Source: Pullibacteroides sp964436335 (GTDB taxonomy: Bacteria; Bacteroidota; Bacteroidia; Bacteroidales; P3). Taken from it: a stretch of DNA of 40,395 nucleotides. The notes under the pieces are model-generated. The model was not told the DNA's origin. It saw nothing but the letters and a program-made list of their open reading frames with translations, and made no database searches. Shown one piece after another: positions 16,550 through 25,533 of the stretch (positions are counted from its first letter, which is position 1; every line of letters begins with the position of its first letter). The DNA is taken from positions 1-40,395 of the forward strand of contig CAYTCD010000004.1 in the NCBI GenBank assembly GCA_964436335.1. Reading direction: 5' to 3'. A program made the position numbers and the translations under genes.

Positions 16550-18374
16550 CCTGTAGGTTCTTTCTTTCAAAAGGCGAAAGCTTGAAACGGTAGCGGTAGC
16601 CTACTTGAAAGAATACTTCCTGTCCGCCTTTACCGCCGGTTTTGAAAACAGACCGGACCCGTCCATTGATCTGCATCTCGAATTCGTGCGATTGTCGTAA
16701 GGTATAGCTTCCCCGTAGCCGCAGGTCTGCAATACCGCCTGAAACCGTTTGTCCCTGCATATCGAGATAATAACTGATACCTGCTGACAACAAAAGTTGG
16801 TGTTCAACCAAATTTTTTTGTTCTTCGACAACCTTTCGACGGTTCCGCCCTCTTTGATCGAAGGTTGAAAAACTTCCTTTGCGGAGCAGGTTTCGGGTAC
16901 AGGTGAGTTGAGGTCCGATATTGTAGGACAGACTTTTTTTCAGATAACGGCTACGGTCTATCCGTGTGCTGAAATTGATAGAAGACTGCAGGCGATAGTC
17001 GTGAGGTAGTTCGATACCATGCCGGAGAGAGGCATATACGTAGTCGCTGAACATCTGGTTCACTTTTTCCCGGGAACTCTGATAAGAGATATCCAGACCT
17101 GCATCTTGTTTTACCTTGGCCAAGGAAGAAGAACTGAAATTAAGGCCGAAAACGGCTTGTTGCGCCACTTGTCTGTAAGACACGGTGTCGGGGTCTTCTA
17201 TAAAAGGATCATCGGGCCGGCTCAAATCGATGGGCTTCATCTGTGTATAGACCGTAAAATTGGAATAGGAGGCCAGAAGAGAGAATGATTCGTTGATGCG
17301 GTAGTTCAGATAGGCCGAACCGACCACGCGGTTCATCTGTCCGGATTTTGTCTTCTTCAAGTCATCCCGTTGCCATCCTATTTCGGCGTTGAGGTTGATT
17401 TTTTTGAATCCGTGCGAAAAAGACAGTACGGCATTCTCAAAATCCTGGTTGAAATAGGCTGTGCCCAAGGTGCGGTAGTTGGGACTGATCCGTTCATAAG
17501 AGAGGTTGAATCCTTTGTAGGCTAAACCTATTTTATAGGCGGTATTGAAAGAGGAGGAGCTTCGTTGCTTGAGAAAAGGACGTGTAAATCCCGCCCAAAA
17601 TCCTCTCTGCTTTTGACTTGGAGCGCGGCTGTCTGCGGTATAGGCACTGATGCCGGCTTGCCCGTTGAGCAATAATCCCCGATAAAGATCGAATGAAAAA
17701 TCAAGGGCCAATACGGCGTTTTCGTGGGGTGCGAACTCTTTTTGCCATGCTTGGGGAAGTGAGCGTCGGTGGTCGGTGGCCTTGAAAAAATGCAGATTTA
17801 TTTCCTGCTTGTTGTGTGAGAATCCCAGCTTAAATGCATAACCTGTACGTTTATAGGTGGTTGGTGGGGCTCCGGAAAAAGGGGAATGTGTTGCGGTCAA
17901 GAGGGTGTCGCCCTGACGGGCCTTTTCCAACCGGCCGTACATGGCGGCAAATTGCAAGGGAAAAGAAGACGGTTCCAAAGAGATGCCCATTCCGTCGAAC
18001 TGCTGTCCCGAAAGTCCGTAGGGGTGCATGTTCATTGAGGTACGTCCGATATAGGCCTTGATCCATTTGTAGGATGGTTGGAAAGACATCCGGGAGAAAG
18101 GTTGCCCGTAAGAGAAGCGGCTGTCGGCGAAACTGAACGAAAACGGCAGGGAAATACCGTATAAGGAGGGGTTCAGTTGGGCAAAGACCAGATAGGCGAA
18201 TGGGTCGGAATTTCCTCCGTTAACCCATCGGCTTGCTATTTGGGTACCGGCTGTGCCCGACAAGGAAAAAGGCTTTCGTTTTCCGATGTCTGTAAAGTCC
18301 TGCGCCCGAAGCGGGGCAAAAAGGCCGGCAAAGCAAAGGCCTACGATCAAAAGAAGTTTTTTGGATGTTTCCAT
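16515..18374 (-). CDS. Predicted outer-membrane beta-barrel protein of unknown function
   Basis: A 619-residue protein with a clear signal peptide (METSKKLLLIVGLCFAGLF, then RAQ). The rest is a long series of alternating polar and aromatic strands such as SLYGISLPFSFSFAD and INLNAEIGWQRD, ending with GYRYRFKL and a short charged tail, as expected for a large outer-membrane barrel. I do not recognise a named family. The N-terminal pattern of strands about playing surface, symmetry and FAAMYGRLEKA resembles conserved Bacteroidota proteins I have seen near large fibronectin-type surface proteins, but that is recollection only. The ATG at 18374 is chosen because the signal peptide starts there; the frame runs back to 18425. 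Its 3' end overlaps ligA by 35 bases on the opposite strand. Confidence 0.75.
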   Translation of the reverse strand: METSKKLLLIVGLCFAGLFAPLRAQDFTDIGKRKPFSLSGTAGTQIASRWVNGGNSDPFAYLVFAQLNPSLYGISLPFSFSFADSRFSYGQPFSRMSFQPSYKWIKAYIGRTSMNMHPYGLSGQQFDGMGISLEPSSFPLQFAAMYGRLEKARQGDTLLTATHSPFSGAPPTTYKRTGYAFKLGFSHNKQEINLHFFKATDHRRSLPQAWQKEFAPHENAVLALDFSFDLYRGLLLNGQAGISAYTADSRAPSQKQRGFWAGFTRPFLKQRSSSSFNTAYKIGLAYKGFNLSYERISPNYRTLGTAYFNQDFENAVLSFSHGFKKINLNAEIGWQRDDLKKTKSGQMNRVVGSAYLNYRINESFSLLASYSNFTVYTQMKPIDLSRPDDPFIEDPDTVSYRQVAQQAVFGLNFSSSSLAKVKQDAGLDISYQSSREKVNQMFSDYVYASLRHGIELPHDYRLQSSINFSTRIDRSRYLKKSLSYNIGPQLTCTRNLLRKGSFSTFDQRGRNRRKVVEEQKNLVEHQLLLSAGISYYLDMQGQTVSGGIADLRLRGSYTLRQSHEFEMQINGRVRSVFKTGGKGGQEVFFQVGYRYRFKLSPFERKNLQVKKTSRLEPES

Positions 18375-18520
18375 AAGATTGTAGATGTTTTTGTTATGTT
18401 TCTTTTGCCTCTCGGAATACTCCAATGGAACAGTAAGGCAAAAGGGCTTTTTCTTATAGAAACGATCGAAATGGAAATTATCGAAGAAAAAGAGTTTTAA
18501 AAATTCTTAAATTTTTTTTG

Positions 18521-18528
18521 TACCTTTG
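18521..18528 (+). promoter_or_regulatory. Promoter -7 element of the tRNA-Ser gene
   Basis: TACCTTTG matches TAnnTTTG exactly. It lies 62 bases before the tRNA and follows a very AT-rich stretch typical of strong stable-RNA promoters. It may also drive tonB. Confidence 0.65.
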
Positions 18529-18590
18529 CAATCCTTTGTTCCGCTTGCATGTCCAGACATGTTTTGCAGGTAACGGAGAGACCTTTGATT

Positions 18591-18680
18591 GGAAAGATGG
18601 GTGAGTGGCTGAAACCAACAGTTTGCTAAACTGTCGTAGGGGTTTCCCTACCGGGGGTTCGAATCCCCCTCTTTCCGCCA
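18591..18680 (+). tRNA. tRNA-Ser (anticodon GCU)
   Basis: The acceptor arms GGAAAGA and TCTTTCC pair perfectly. The anticodon stem ACAGT/ACTGT (18618-18622 with 18630-18634) encloses a seven-base loop with GCT at 18625-18627. The long variable arm (GTAGGGGTTTCCCTAC) is the mark of a class II tRNA such as serine. The T arm GGGGGTTCGAATCCCCC is intact, and the 3' CCA is encoded at 18678-18680. Confidence 0.96.
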
Positions 18681-18699
18681 AACGCTTAATAAAAGCACC

Positions 18700-19383
18700 A
18701 TGGAACTGAAAAAATCTCCCAAGGCAGACCTTGAAAGCAGAAAAGGGATGTTCGGCGCAATGGGTTTGGTGTTTGCCCTTGTTGTTACGCTGGTGGCTTT
18801 TGAATGGAAATCATACGATCAGGAGCAAATCCAGGTGGCTGCGAGAACCGCCATTGATACGGAAGAAGAAGTGATCATCCAAACCGATCAGAATCTTCCG
18901 CCTCCCCCTCCGCCTCCTCCCGCACAGATTTCACAGGAAATCGAAATTGTGGAAGATGATGTTGAGATTGAAAACGAAGTGGAAATCAATGCTGAATCTA
19001 ACGAAAACACCGTTGTGGAAGACTATGTGGCTCCCCCGGTGGTAGAGGAAGAGGAAGTTCAGGAAGAAGAGATTTTCCAGATTGTGGAAGAAATGCCTGG
19101 TTTTCCGGGCGGTGATGAAGCCGTTTACAAATATCTTCGTGACAATATCCGTTATCCGGTAATCGCTATGGAGAGCGGTATCCAAGGTAGAGTATATTTG
19201 ACGTTTGTGGTTGAAAAGAACGGCAGTATCACTGATGTGAAGGTGATGCGTGGCATTGGCGGTGGCTGCGATGAAGAAGCGGTGCGCGTGGTGCAGAAAA
19301 TGCCCAAATGGAATCCGGGAAAACAGCGCGGACGGCCGGTGCGGGTACTCTATTCGATTCCTGTTATCTTTACGCTCAACTAA
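18700..19383 (+). CDS. TonB-type energy transducer
   Basis: A 227-residue protein that would pass proton-motive energy from the inner-membrane ExbB/ExbD complex to TonB-dependent outer-membrane receptors. After a short cytoplasmic segment there is one membrane helix (about 17-36). A periplasmic spacer follows with an eight-proline run (67-74) and a strongly acidic stretch. The C-terminal TonB domain (about 136-227) has YPVIAMESGIQGRVYLTFVV, GSITDVKVMRGIGGGCDEEA and the closing KWNPGKQRGRPV segment. It starts 19 bases after the tRNA-Ser CCA, with no separate promoter seen, so it may be transcribed with the tRNA. A strong terminator follows. ExbB and ExbD are not in the window, and genomes of this group usually carry several TonB paralogues. 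Confidence 0.92.
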   Translation: MELKKSPKADLESRKGMFGAMGLVFALVVTLVAFEWKSYDQEQIQVAARTAIDTEEEVIIQTDQNLPPPPPPPPAQISQEIEIVEDDVEIENEVEINAESNENTVVEDYVAPPVVEEEEVQEEEIFQIVEEMPGFPGGDEAVYKYLRDNIRYPVIAMESGIQGRVYLTFVVEKNGSITDVKVMRGIGGGCDEEAVRVVQKMPKWNPGKQRGRPVRVLYSIPVIFTLN

Positions 19384-19403
19384 GTTTAAACTTGATAGAA
19401 AGT

Positions 19404-19441
19404 CCGACCCGCTTGCAATCCTTGTAAGCGGGTCGATTTTT
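19404..19441 (+). terminator. Rho-independent terminator after tonB
   Basis: GACCCGCTT (19406-19414) pairs perfectly with AAGCGGGTC (19426-19434). Further pairs inside the arm leave a loop of about three bases, and a run of five T (19437-19441) follows. This is the clearest intrinsic terminator in the window. Confidence 0.9.
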
Positions 19442-19484
19442 AAAAGGCGTTTTCCTGCGGAGAAAACCTATAAGCAAGCAAACC

Positions 19485-20279
19485 ATGTCATCCAAATACG
19501 GTATCTGCCATTTGGCACAAGCCCCTATACGGGAAACCATCTCCCACGCTTCAGAAATGGTATCGGAACTTCTTTTCGGCGATCTTATCGAAATCAAAGA
19601 CAAGTATCAGAATTGGTTTAAGATAGAAAGCGTTTTTGACGCTTACGAAGGATGGGTGGACGAAAAACAGTTTATTGTCCTTGATCAGGAAGAGTATGAA
19701 AGGCATCGGGCCGACAAGAGCGAGGTGTTCAGCGCGGATTTTGTTTCGGAAGTGGAAAGAAGTGCCGACCACGCCGTGTTCCGTATAGGAATGGGATGCC
19801 GTTTGCCGCTTTATGAAAACGGCGGTTTCAGATTGGGAAAATGGGAATACATCTGCAGGCATGCGGTGATTGAACCGGAGAAAGAGGGTGAGGCCAAGCG
19901 GAAAGCGGTTCTTGAAAGGGCCTATTCGATGTTGAACACGCCTTATTTGTGGGGCGGGCGTTCTTCCCGGGCCGCTGATTGTTCCGGTTTTACGCAGTTG
20001 ATTTACCGCATGTGTGGCGTTCGTTTGCTTCGGGACGCTTCCATGCAGGCTTCGCAGGGCACGCTTGTGCATCTGCTTGCCGAGGCGCAGGCGGGTGATT
20101 TGTTGTTTTTTGATAACGAAAACGAACAGATCGTACATGTGGGCATCTACGATGGAAACGGGCATATCCTGCACTGCAGCGGTTCGGTGCGTGTGGATCC
20201 GGTGGATCACGAAGGGATATTCAAACAGGAAACGGGGGCGTATTCCCATTCGCTTCGTTTGATAAAACGTGTCATATAG
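19485..20279 (+). CDS. NlpC/P60 cysteine peptidase with SH3-like N-terminus
   Basis: A 264-residue protein resembling bacterial gamma-D-glutamyl-diamino acid endopeptidases (YkfC type) that cut peptidoglycan stem peptides. Two SH3b-like segments occupy about residues 1-130 (GDLIEIKDKYQNWFKI; GCRLPLYENGGF). The catalytic domain follows, with C166 in DCSGF, H218 in VHVGIY and H230 in ILHCSGSVRVD. The conserved PYLWGGRSS lies ahead of the cysteine. No signal peptide is visible, so it probably acts in the cytoplasm on recycled cell-wall peptides, although export by another route is not excluded. It lies between the tonB terminator and the DUF4290 promoter and is probably a single-gene unit. No exact -7 element is seen before it. 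Confidence 0.88.
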   Translation: MSSKYGICHLAQAPIRETISHASEMVSELLFGDLIEIKDKYQNWFKIESVFDAYEGWVDEKQFIVLDQEEYERHRADKSEVFSADFVSEVERSADHAVFRIGMGCRLPLYENGGFRLGKWEYICRHAVIEPEKEGEAKRKAVLERAYSMLNTPYLWGGRSSRAADCSGFTQLIYRMCGVRLLRDASMQASQGTLVHLLAEAQAGDLLFFDNENEQIVHVGIYDGNGHILHCSGSVRVDPVDHEGIFKQETGAYSHSLRLIKRVI

Positions 20280-20492
20280 CTTTCGCTTCGATTAAGTCGG
20301 ATACCTCCGTTCAGGTGTAATCCGCAGGGGTGTTTGTTTATGCGTTTGGCTTTTTGTATCTTTGTAAAGATTTGGAGTCCGGTATTTTTCTGAGCGGGGC
20401 TTTATAATAGAGTGAAATCATTATCGACTGTTTTGTTGTTCATCATCTGATATTTGCATAGAGGCAGGAAACGGTCGTAAAAGTTAGATCTT
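20280..20492. other. Intergenic region with weak hairpin and the DUF4290 promoter
   Basis: This 213-base gap holds a weak inverted repeat, CGGAT (20298-20302) with ATCCG (20320-20324), that could end the peptidase transcript. It also holds the promoter listed separately. The leader from about 20371 to 20492 has no reading frame worth reporting. Confidence 0.4.
20333..20364 (+). promoter_or_regulatory. Consensus Bacteroidota promoter before DUF4290/murA
   Basis: TTTG (20333-20336), a 20-base spacer and TATCTTTG (20357-20364) match the -33/-7 consensus exactly in sequence and spacing. Transcription should begin near 20371, giving a leader of about 120 bases for the DUF4290-murA-priA group. Confidence 0.85.
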
Positions 20493-21305
20493 ATGAAATA
20501 CAATACCCAAAGACGTCCTTTGGTTTTTTCCGAATACGGAAGAGGTGTGCAGGAAATGGTGGATTTTGCCGTCAAGATACCCAGCAAGATGGCGCGGAAC
20601 CGTGCCGCCCAGACCATACTCCGCTTTATGCAGATTCTTAATCCGCAAGTGAGGGAATTGGATGATTACATGCACAAACTCTATGACCAGCTCATCATCA
20701 TGTCGGATTTTAAACTCGATATAGACAATCCTTATCCGGCACCTGAGCGCAATCCGGCTGTCAAAGCGGTTCGCCCGTTTCATTACCGTCCCACGGCGAT
20801 ACGTTTCCGCTATTATGGAAAAACGCTCGAAGCCATGATTCGGCGGGCCACGGAAATGCCCGATGGCAAAGAAAAGGATGCGGCTCTGAACCTGATTACG
20901 GTGCAGATGAAAAAATCGTATTATCTGTGGAATGACGATATTTTGAGCGATGAATTGGTGGCGGAGCATCTCAGCGAGATTTCGGATGGCAAGATTACCT
21001 ATACCGATGCGATGAAAGGCGAGGTGTATTCCAATTTCTACAATAAACCCAGTCTGGAAAGAAAGAACAAATACATTAATGTAAGCGCTTACGAAAACAC
21101 CGGTCGCCGTTCTTACAACAACTATCATGGAAGCAGCTACGGCAATGGATATTCGGGTCGGGGCTACAGCAATGCCGCTTACAGCAACCATGTCAACAAC
21201 GGCGAGAATAACAGTAATACCGGTCATCGTTATTATTCTACCAATCGTGATAACAAGGGCTTTATGCCCAATGGCGCCCGTTTCAAGAAAAGGAGGCCGT
21301 TTTGA
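20493..21305 (+). CDS. DUF4290 family protein
   Basis: A 270-residue cytoplasmic protein of a family known mainly in Bacteroidota, often found directly upstream of murA as here. Its function is unknown. The N-terminal 190 residues (EYGRGVQEMVDFAVKIP, MARNRAAQTILRFMQILNP, LIIMSDF, HYRPTAIRFRYYGKTLE) appear mostly helical and conserved. From about residue 200 the protein changes to a low-complexity tail rich in Asn, Gly, Ser and Tyr, ending in a basic FKKRRPF. There is no signal peptide. The stop overlaps the murA TTG start (TTGA), so the two are probably translationally coupled, which suggests a link with cell-wall precursor synthesis. Confidence 0.88.
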   Translation: MKYNTQRRPLVFSEYGRGVQEMVDFAVKIPSKMARNRAAQTILRFMQILNPQVRELDDYMHKLYDQLIIMSDFKLDIDNPYPAPERNPAVKAVRPFHYRPTAIRFRYYGKTLEAMIRRATEMPDGKEKDAALNLITVQMKKSYYLWNDDILSDELVAEHLSEISDGKITYTDAMKGEVYSNFYNKPSLERKNKYINVSAYENTGRRSYNNYHGSSYGNGYSGRGYSNAAYSNHVNNGENNSNTGHRYYSTNRDNKGFMPNGARFKKRRPF

Positions 21306-22654
21306 GTTCGTTCGCCATTACAGGCGGATGTCGTCTTAACGGATGCCTGACTCCGCAAGGAGCCAAGAATGAGGCTTTGCAGGTAATCTGTGCCTGTTTG
21401 CTTACGAGCGACAAGGTAACGTTGCACAATATTCCGCTTATCCGCGATGTAATCAAGCTTATCGAACTTTTGCAGGCGATGGGCGTTGAGGTGGAACATC
21501 CCGAAGAACATACTTTCAGTTTTCAGGCGAAACATATCGATGCCGATTATCTTCATACGGAAGATTTCCGGAAGAAATCGGGTACTTTGCGCGGTTCGGT
21601 AATGACAGCCGGGCCTCTTTTGGCGCGTATCGGTCATACAGTGGTTCCGCAACCGGGCGGCGATAAGATTGGCCGCCGCCGTCTGGACACGCATTTTACG
21701 GGTTTTGAAACCCTGGGTGCCACCGTTTCTTATCGGGCGGATGAACATGCTTTTCATGTGCAGGGCAGTCATCTGCAGGGTCGATACATGTTGCTTGATG
21801 AAGCTTCCGTTACCGGAACGGCCAATATCATTATGGCGGCGGTTTTGGCAAAAGGCGTTACCACCATTTTCAATGCAGCTTGTGAGCCTTACGTGTTGCA
21901 GCTTTGCCGGATGCTGAGCCGGATGGGGGCCAAGATAATTGGTATGGGTTCCAATCTGTTGCAGATAGAGGGTGTGGAGGAACTGCACGGTACGGAACAC
22001 CGTTTACTGCCCGATATGATAGAAGTGGGTAGTTTTATCGGGATGGCGGCCATGACCCGTTCCGAGATCACCAGACGCAATGAGGAGCAGAAGCATTACG
22101 GCANNNNNNNNNNNNNNNNNNNNNNNNNNNNNNNNNNNNNNNNNNNNNNNNNNNNNNNGGTTTTCGGAAAATTAGGCGTGAAAATGGAAATCAGGGGAGA
22201 AGATCTTTATATCCCCGCACAGGATCATTACGAAATAGAAAGTTCGCGAGATGGTTCCATTCTCACCATTTCCGATGCGCCTTGGCCGGGATTCACACCC
22301 GATTTGATCAGTATAGCGCTTGTAACGGCCACACAGGCCAAAGGCAGTGTGCTTATCCATCAAAAGATGTTCGAGAGCCGTGTGTTTTTTGTGGATAATC
22401 TTATCAGCATGGGCGCGAAAATAATTCTCTGTGACCCGCATCGGGCCACGGTTATCGGTTTAGACAGGGAGTTTCCGTTGCACAGCATCTCGATGGTGTC
22501 ACCCGATATACGGGCCGGGGTTTCACTGCTTATCGCCGCAATGTCGGCCGAAGGAACCAGCCATATCCACAATATCGAACAGATAGATCGGGGTTACGAA
22601 CAGATCGATGTCCGTTTGAACCGGCTCGGTGCCCGGATAGAGCGTCTTGATTAA
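21302..22654 (+). CDS. murA: UDP-N-acetylglucosamine 1-carboxyvinyltransferase MurA (contains assembly gap)
   Basis: MurA transfers enolpyruvate from PEP to UDP-GlcNAc, the first committed step of peptidoglycan synthesis. The product is about 450 residues. Conserved features include GAKNEALQ (20-27), GTLRGSVMTAGPLLARIG, the catalytic loop and the closing DRGYEQIDVRLNRLGA. The loop residue that is Cys115 in E. coli is Asp121 here (GGDKIG, codon at 21662-21664), a change known to prevent fosfomycin alkylation while keeping activity. Fifty-five N bases (22104-22158) hide about 18 residues; the frame agrees on both sides, so the gap size is plausible. The start is a TTG overlapping the DUF4290 stop; SSFAITGG matches the usual N-terminus and no ATG fits. 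Confidence 0.94.
   Translation: MSSFAITGGCRLNGCLTPQGAKNEALQVICACLLTSDKVTLHNIPLIRDVIKLIELLQAMGVEVEHPEEHTFSFQAKHIDADYLHTEDFRKKSGTLRGSVMTAGPLLARIGHTVVPQPGGDKIGRRRLDTHFTGFETLGATVSYRADEHAFHVQGSHLQGRYMLLDEASVTGTANIIMAAVLAKGVTTIFNAACEPYVLQLCRMLSRMGAKIIGMGSNLLQIEGVEELHGTEHRLLPDMIEVGSFIGMAAMTRSEITRRNEEQKHYGXXXXXXXXXXXXXXXXXXXVFGKLGVKMEIRGEDLYIPAQDHYEIESSRDGSILTISDAPWPGFTPDLISIALVTATQAKGSVLIHQKMFESRVFFVDNLISMGAKIILCDPHRATVIGLDREFPLHSISMVSPDIRAGVSLLIAAMSAEGTSHIHNIEQIDRGYEQIDVRLNRLGARIERLD
22104..22158. other. Assembly gap (55 N)
   Basis: A run of 55 undetermined bases within murA. Both flanks encode MurA in the same frame, so the gap is probably a scaffold join of about the right size, not a biological break. 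Confidence 0.97.
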
Positions 22655-22677
22655 GCTGGCTTTTCAAAATAAAACCG

Positions 22678-25137
22678 ATGTCCACGTATGCCGATGTGCT
22701 TTTACCGCTTCCCCTGCCTATGAATTTCACCTACCTCGTGCCTGATTCTCTGGCCGGGTCGGTAAAGGAAGGCGTGCGGGTGTGTGTACCTTTCGGTAAA
22801 AACAAGTTGTATGCGGCTTTGGTAAAACGTTTGCATGCGCAAAAACCCGATGCGAAGGAAATAAAATCGGTTATTTCAGTTTTGGATGAAGAGGCGGTGG
22901 TGAAGCCTGTTCAATTTGCCTTTTGGTCGTGGTTGGCATCGTACTATCTCTGTACGGAGGGTGATGTGATGGCGGCGGCGCTTCCATCCGGATTTAAACT
23001 TGACAGCGAAACCAAGATTGTGCTGAATCCTGAGTTCGACGGAGACGTTTCGGCATTGAACGAGCGACAGATGGATATTGTCTCGGCTTTGGGCAATCGG
23101 GGAGAACTGAGTTTGCAGGAAGTGGCTAAGGTGGCCTCTCAGGCCAAGGTGTTCCCTTTGGTCCGAACCCTCCGCGACAGAGGGTTGATTCTGATAAAGG
23201 AAGAGATTTCGGAACGTTACCGTCCGCTCAAGGAGACGTATGTATGTTGGACCGAAAGATACCGGAACGATGAAAAAGCACAACGGGAACTTTTCGACAG
23301 GTTTGAAAAACGTTCTTTTCGCCAGTTGCAAGTACTGATGGCTTATGTTTCGCTACAGGGGCAGGCGGAGGAAGGTTGGCTAAGGAAATCGCTTTTGCTG
23401 TCTCAATCCGGTACATCGTCCGAAGCCTTTACGGCTTTGGTAAAGAAAGGTGTGTTTGAGATCCGCCAGGGTCAAAAGAGCCGTTTGGAAAATCCGGAAG
23501 GTTTTTCGGAAGAAGCCGATGTGGCACTTTCCGAAGCACAGCAGACGGCCATGAACATGATTCTGGAAGGTTGGCGAAAAAAGCCGGTCTGCCTTTTGCA
23601 CGGAGTAACTTCGAGCGGCAAGACCGAAATCTATATCAAACTTATCCGACAAACGATTCAGGCGGGTCGTCAGGTACTTTTTCTCCTGCCCGAAATCGCA
23701 CTTTCGGCACAGATGATTTTCCGGCTTCGCAAGTATTTCGGCGATAAGGTGGGCGTATATCATTCGCGCTACAATGAAGCGGAAAAAGTGGAGATATGGA
23801 AAAATACGGGCAAGCGTTATCCGATTATTTTGGGTGCCCGTTCGGCCTTGTTTCTCCCTTATGACAATTTGGGATTGGTGATTGTGGATGAGGAACACGA
23901 CACCTCCTATAAACAACAGGATCCCGCACCCCGTTATCACGCCCGTGACGCAGCTGTTTATCTTGCCCATCTGCATGGGGCCAAGGTAGTGTTGGGTTCG
24001 GCCACACCTTCGTTGGAGTCTTATTATAACGCTTTGCATGGAAAATATGCGCTTGCCACCTTGTTTACCCGATACGGCGGTGTAAAACTGCCTACGGTAT
24101 TGGTATCGGACATCAAAGAGGAAAAAAGGCGCAAGACGATGCAAGGGAATTTTTCTTCCCTTTTGGTGGATAAGATGAAGCAAGCTCTGGAAAACGGCAA
24201 GCAGGTGATTCTGTTCCAGAACCGGCGCGGCTTTTCATCGCGGATTGAATGTGATGTTTGCGGATATGTGCCGGTTTGCGAGAATTGTGATGTTACGCTT
24301 ACCTATCATAAACATCCTTCTTCACTCAGCTGCCATTATTGTGGCTATACGGCGGCTTTGCCGGGCATATGCCCGCAGTGCGGAAGTTCCGCTTTAAAAC
24401 TGAAGGGTTTTGGAACAGAACGTTTGGAAGAAGACTTGGCTTTGCTTTTTCCCCATGCCAAGGTGGGGCGTATGGATTTGGACAGTACCCGGGCCAAGGG
24501 ATCGTTTCACCGCATTATAGACGATTTTCGTGACCGCAAGATAGATGTATTGGTCGGAACGCAGATGGTAACCAAAGGATTGGACTTCGACAATGTGGCT
24601 GTGGTGGGTATCGTGGATGCCGACAGCCTGATTTCTTTTCCCGATTTCAGAGCGTATGAACGCAGTTTTCAGTTAATGACGCAGGTAAGCGGACGGGCTG
24701 GCCGCAGAGGAGGAGGGGGAGAGGTGGTGATACAGACACACAGGCCGGAATATCAGGTGATAGGGGATGTGATGAACAATGATTATGCTTCTATGTACAC
24801 GCACCAGATAGAAGAGCGCATGATGTTCCGTTATCCGCCTTTCTACCGTTTGATAAGTGTGGGTGTGCGGCATAAGGAAGAGAATGTGGTGTGTGCGGCG
24901 GCGGATTTTTTGGCGCGGCAATTGACAAATCTTTACGGAGAACGTGTGTTGGGACCCGAGTATCCGTTGGTGAGCCGAATCAATACCTATTATATCCGGA
25001 ATATTCTTTTAAAGATAGAACGTACCACACCGCAAATCGAACGTATGAAAGCGCGTCTTGGCGAATGTATCCACGAATTTCTGTCCGTACCGGAATACCG
25101 CTCGATACGGGTTGTTGTGGATGTGGATCCTCAGTAG
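22678..25137 (+). CDS. priA: Primosomal helicase PriA
   Basis: PriA recognises stalled or collapsed replication forks and reloads the replisome. The 819-residue chain starts with the 3'-DNA-binding domain (YADVLLPLPLPMNFTYLVP). A superfamily 2 helicase core follows, with Walker A GVTSSGKT (309-316) and the DEEH box (404-407). The zinc-binding insert has eight cysteines (525, 528, 534, 537, 552, 555, 565, 568), enough for two zinc ions. The helicase C-terminal part contains GTERLEEDL, GTQMVTKGLDF and QVSGRAGRRG. All key residues are present. The gene starts 23 bases after murA and probably shares its transcript. Confidence 0.96.
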   Translation: MSTYADVLLPLPLPMNFTYLVPDSLAGSVKEGVRVCVPFGKNKLYAALVKRLHAQKPDAKEIKSVISVLDEEAVVKPVQFAFWSWLASYYLCTEGDVMAAALPSGFKLDSETKIVLNPEFDGDVSALNERQMDIVSALGNRGELSLQEVAKVASQAKVFPLVRTLRDRGLILIKEEISERYRPLKETYVCWTERYRNDEKAQRELFDRFEKRSFRQLQVLMAYVSLQGQAEEGWLRKSLLLSQSGTSSEAFTALVKKGVFEIRQGQKSRLENPEGFSEEADVALSEAQQTAMNMILEGWRKKPVCLLHGVTSSGKTEIYIKLIRQTIQAGRQVLFLLPEIALSAQMIFRLRKYFGDKVGVYHSRYNEAEKVEIWKNTGKRYPIILGARSALFLPYDNLGLVIVDEEHDTSYKQQDPAPRYHARDAAVYLAHLHGAKVVLGSATPSLESYYNALHGKYALATLFTRYGGVKLPTVLVSDIKEEKRRKTMQGNFSSLLVDKMKQALENGKQVILFQNRRGFSSRIECDVCGYVPVCENCDVTLTYHKHPSSLSCHYCGYTAALPGICPQCGSSALKLKGFGTERLEEDLALLFPHAKVGRMDLDSTRAKGSFHRIIDDFRDRKIDVLVGTQMVTKGLDFDNVAVVGIVDADSLISFPDFRAYERSFQLMTQVSGRAGRRGGGGEVVIQTHRPEYQVIGDVMNNDYASMYTHQIEERMMFRYPPFYRLISVGVRHKEENVVCAAADFLARQLTNLYGERVLGPEYPLVSRINTYYIRNILLKIERTTPQIERMKARLGECIHEFLSVPEYRSIRVVVDVDPQ

Positions 25138-25146
25138 AAAGAATGT

Positions 25147-25533
25147 TCAGCGGGTTTCCTTGTTCGTTTTTCTTTTGAAAAGGAGACGTGGAGAAGAAGT
25201 GGGGGCGGTTTCTTCAACAAAGAGAAAGATATCCTCGTTGTCTTTTTTCATCAGATAGTTTTCCCGTCCGTAGGTTTCCACAAATTCTAAATCAGTCTTG
25301 AATTTGTGTATCAGCGCCTCGTTTTCCGCAATTTCTTTTTGATAGAATTCCTTCATGCGCCTAAGTTCCCGCAATTCCCGGTAGGCGCGGATCTGGGTTG
25401 AAACCGTGTTGGGGGAAAAAACGGTAATCCAAAGCAGGAACAATACCGTAACGATAATGTAGTTGCGGTAGCGGCTCTCCCAAAAATGCGAAAAACCTTG
25501 CCGGAGCAGAAATGTGATTCTTTCTAAAGACAT
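25147..25533 (-). CDS. FtsB/DivIC-type septum formation protein
   Basis: A 128-residue bitopic membrane protein of the septum formation initiator family. A short cytoplasmic N-terminus is followed by one membrane helix (about 25-42, NYIIVTVLFLLWITVF). A coiled-coil follows (about 50-90, leucine/glutamate heptads), then the family's YGRENYLMKKDNEDIF segment, in which (A/G)RE.Y.(M/L)K...E is conserved. Partners would be FtsL and FtsQ at the division site. It is the last gene of a five-gene minus-strand operon; its start overlaps the GH3 stop by ten bases. The basic C-terminal tail (FKRKTNK) is short and ends nine bases from the priA stop. Confidence 0.9.
   Translation of the reverse strand: MSLERITFLLRQGFSHFWESRYRNYIIVTVLFLLWITVFSPNTVSTQIRAYRELRELRRMKEFYQKEIAENEALIHKFKTDLEFVETYGRENYLMKKDNEDIFLFVEETAPTSSPRLLFKRKTNKETR

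Noticed and set aside
22104..22158. Disrupted or frameshifted murA
   Set aside because: The break is a run of N and the MurA frame continues unchanged on both sides.
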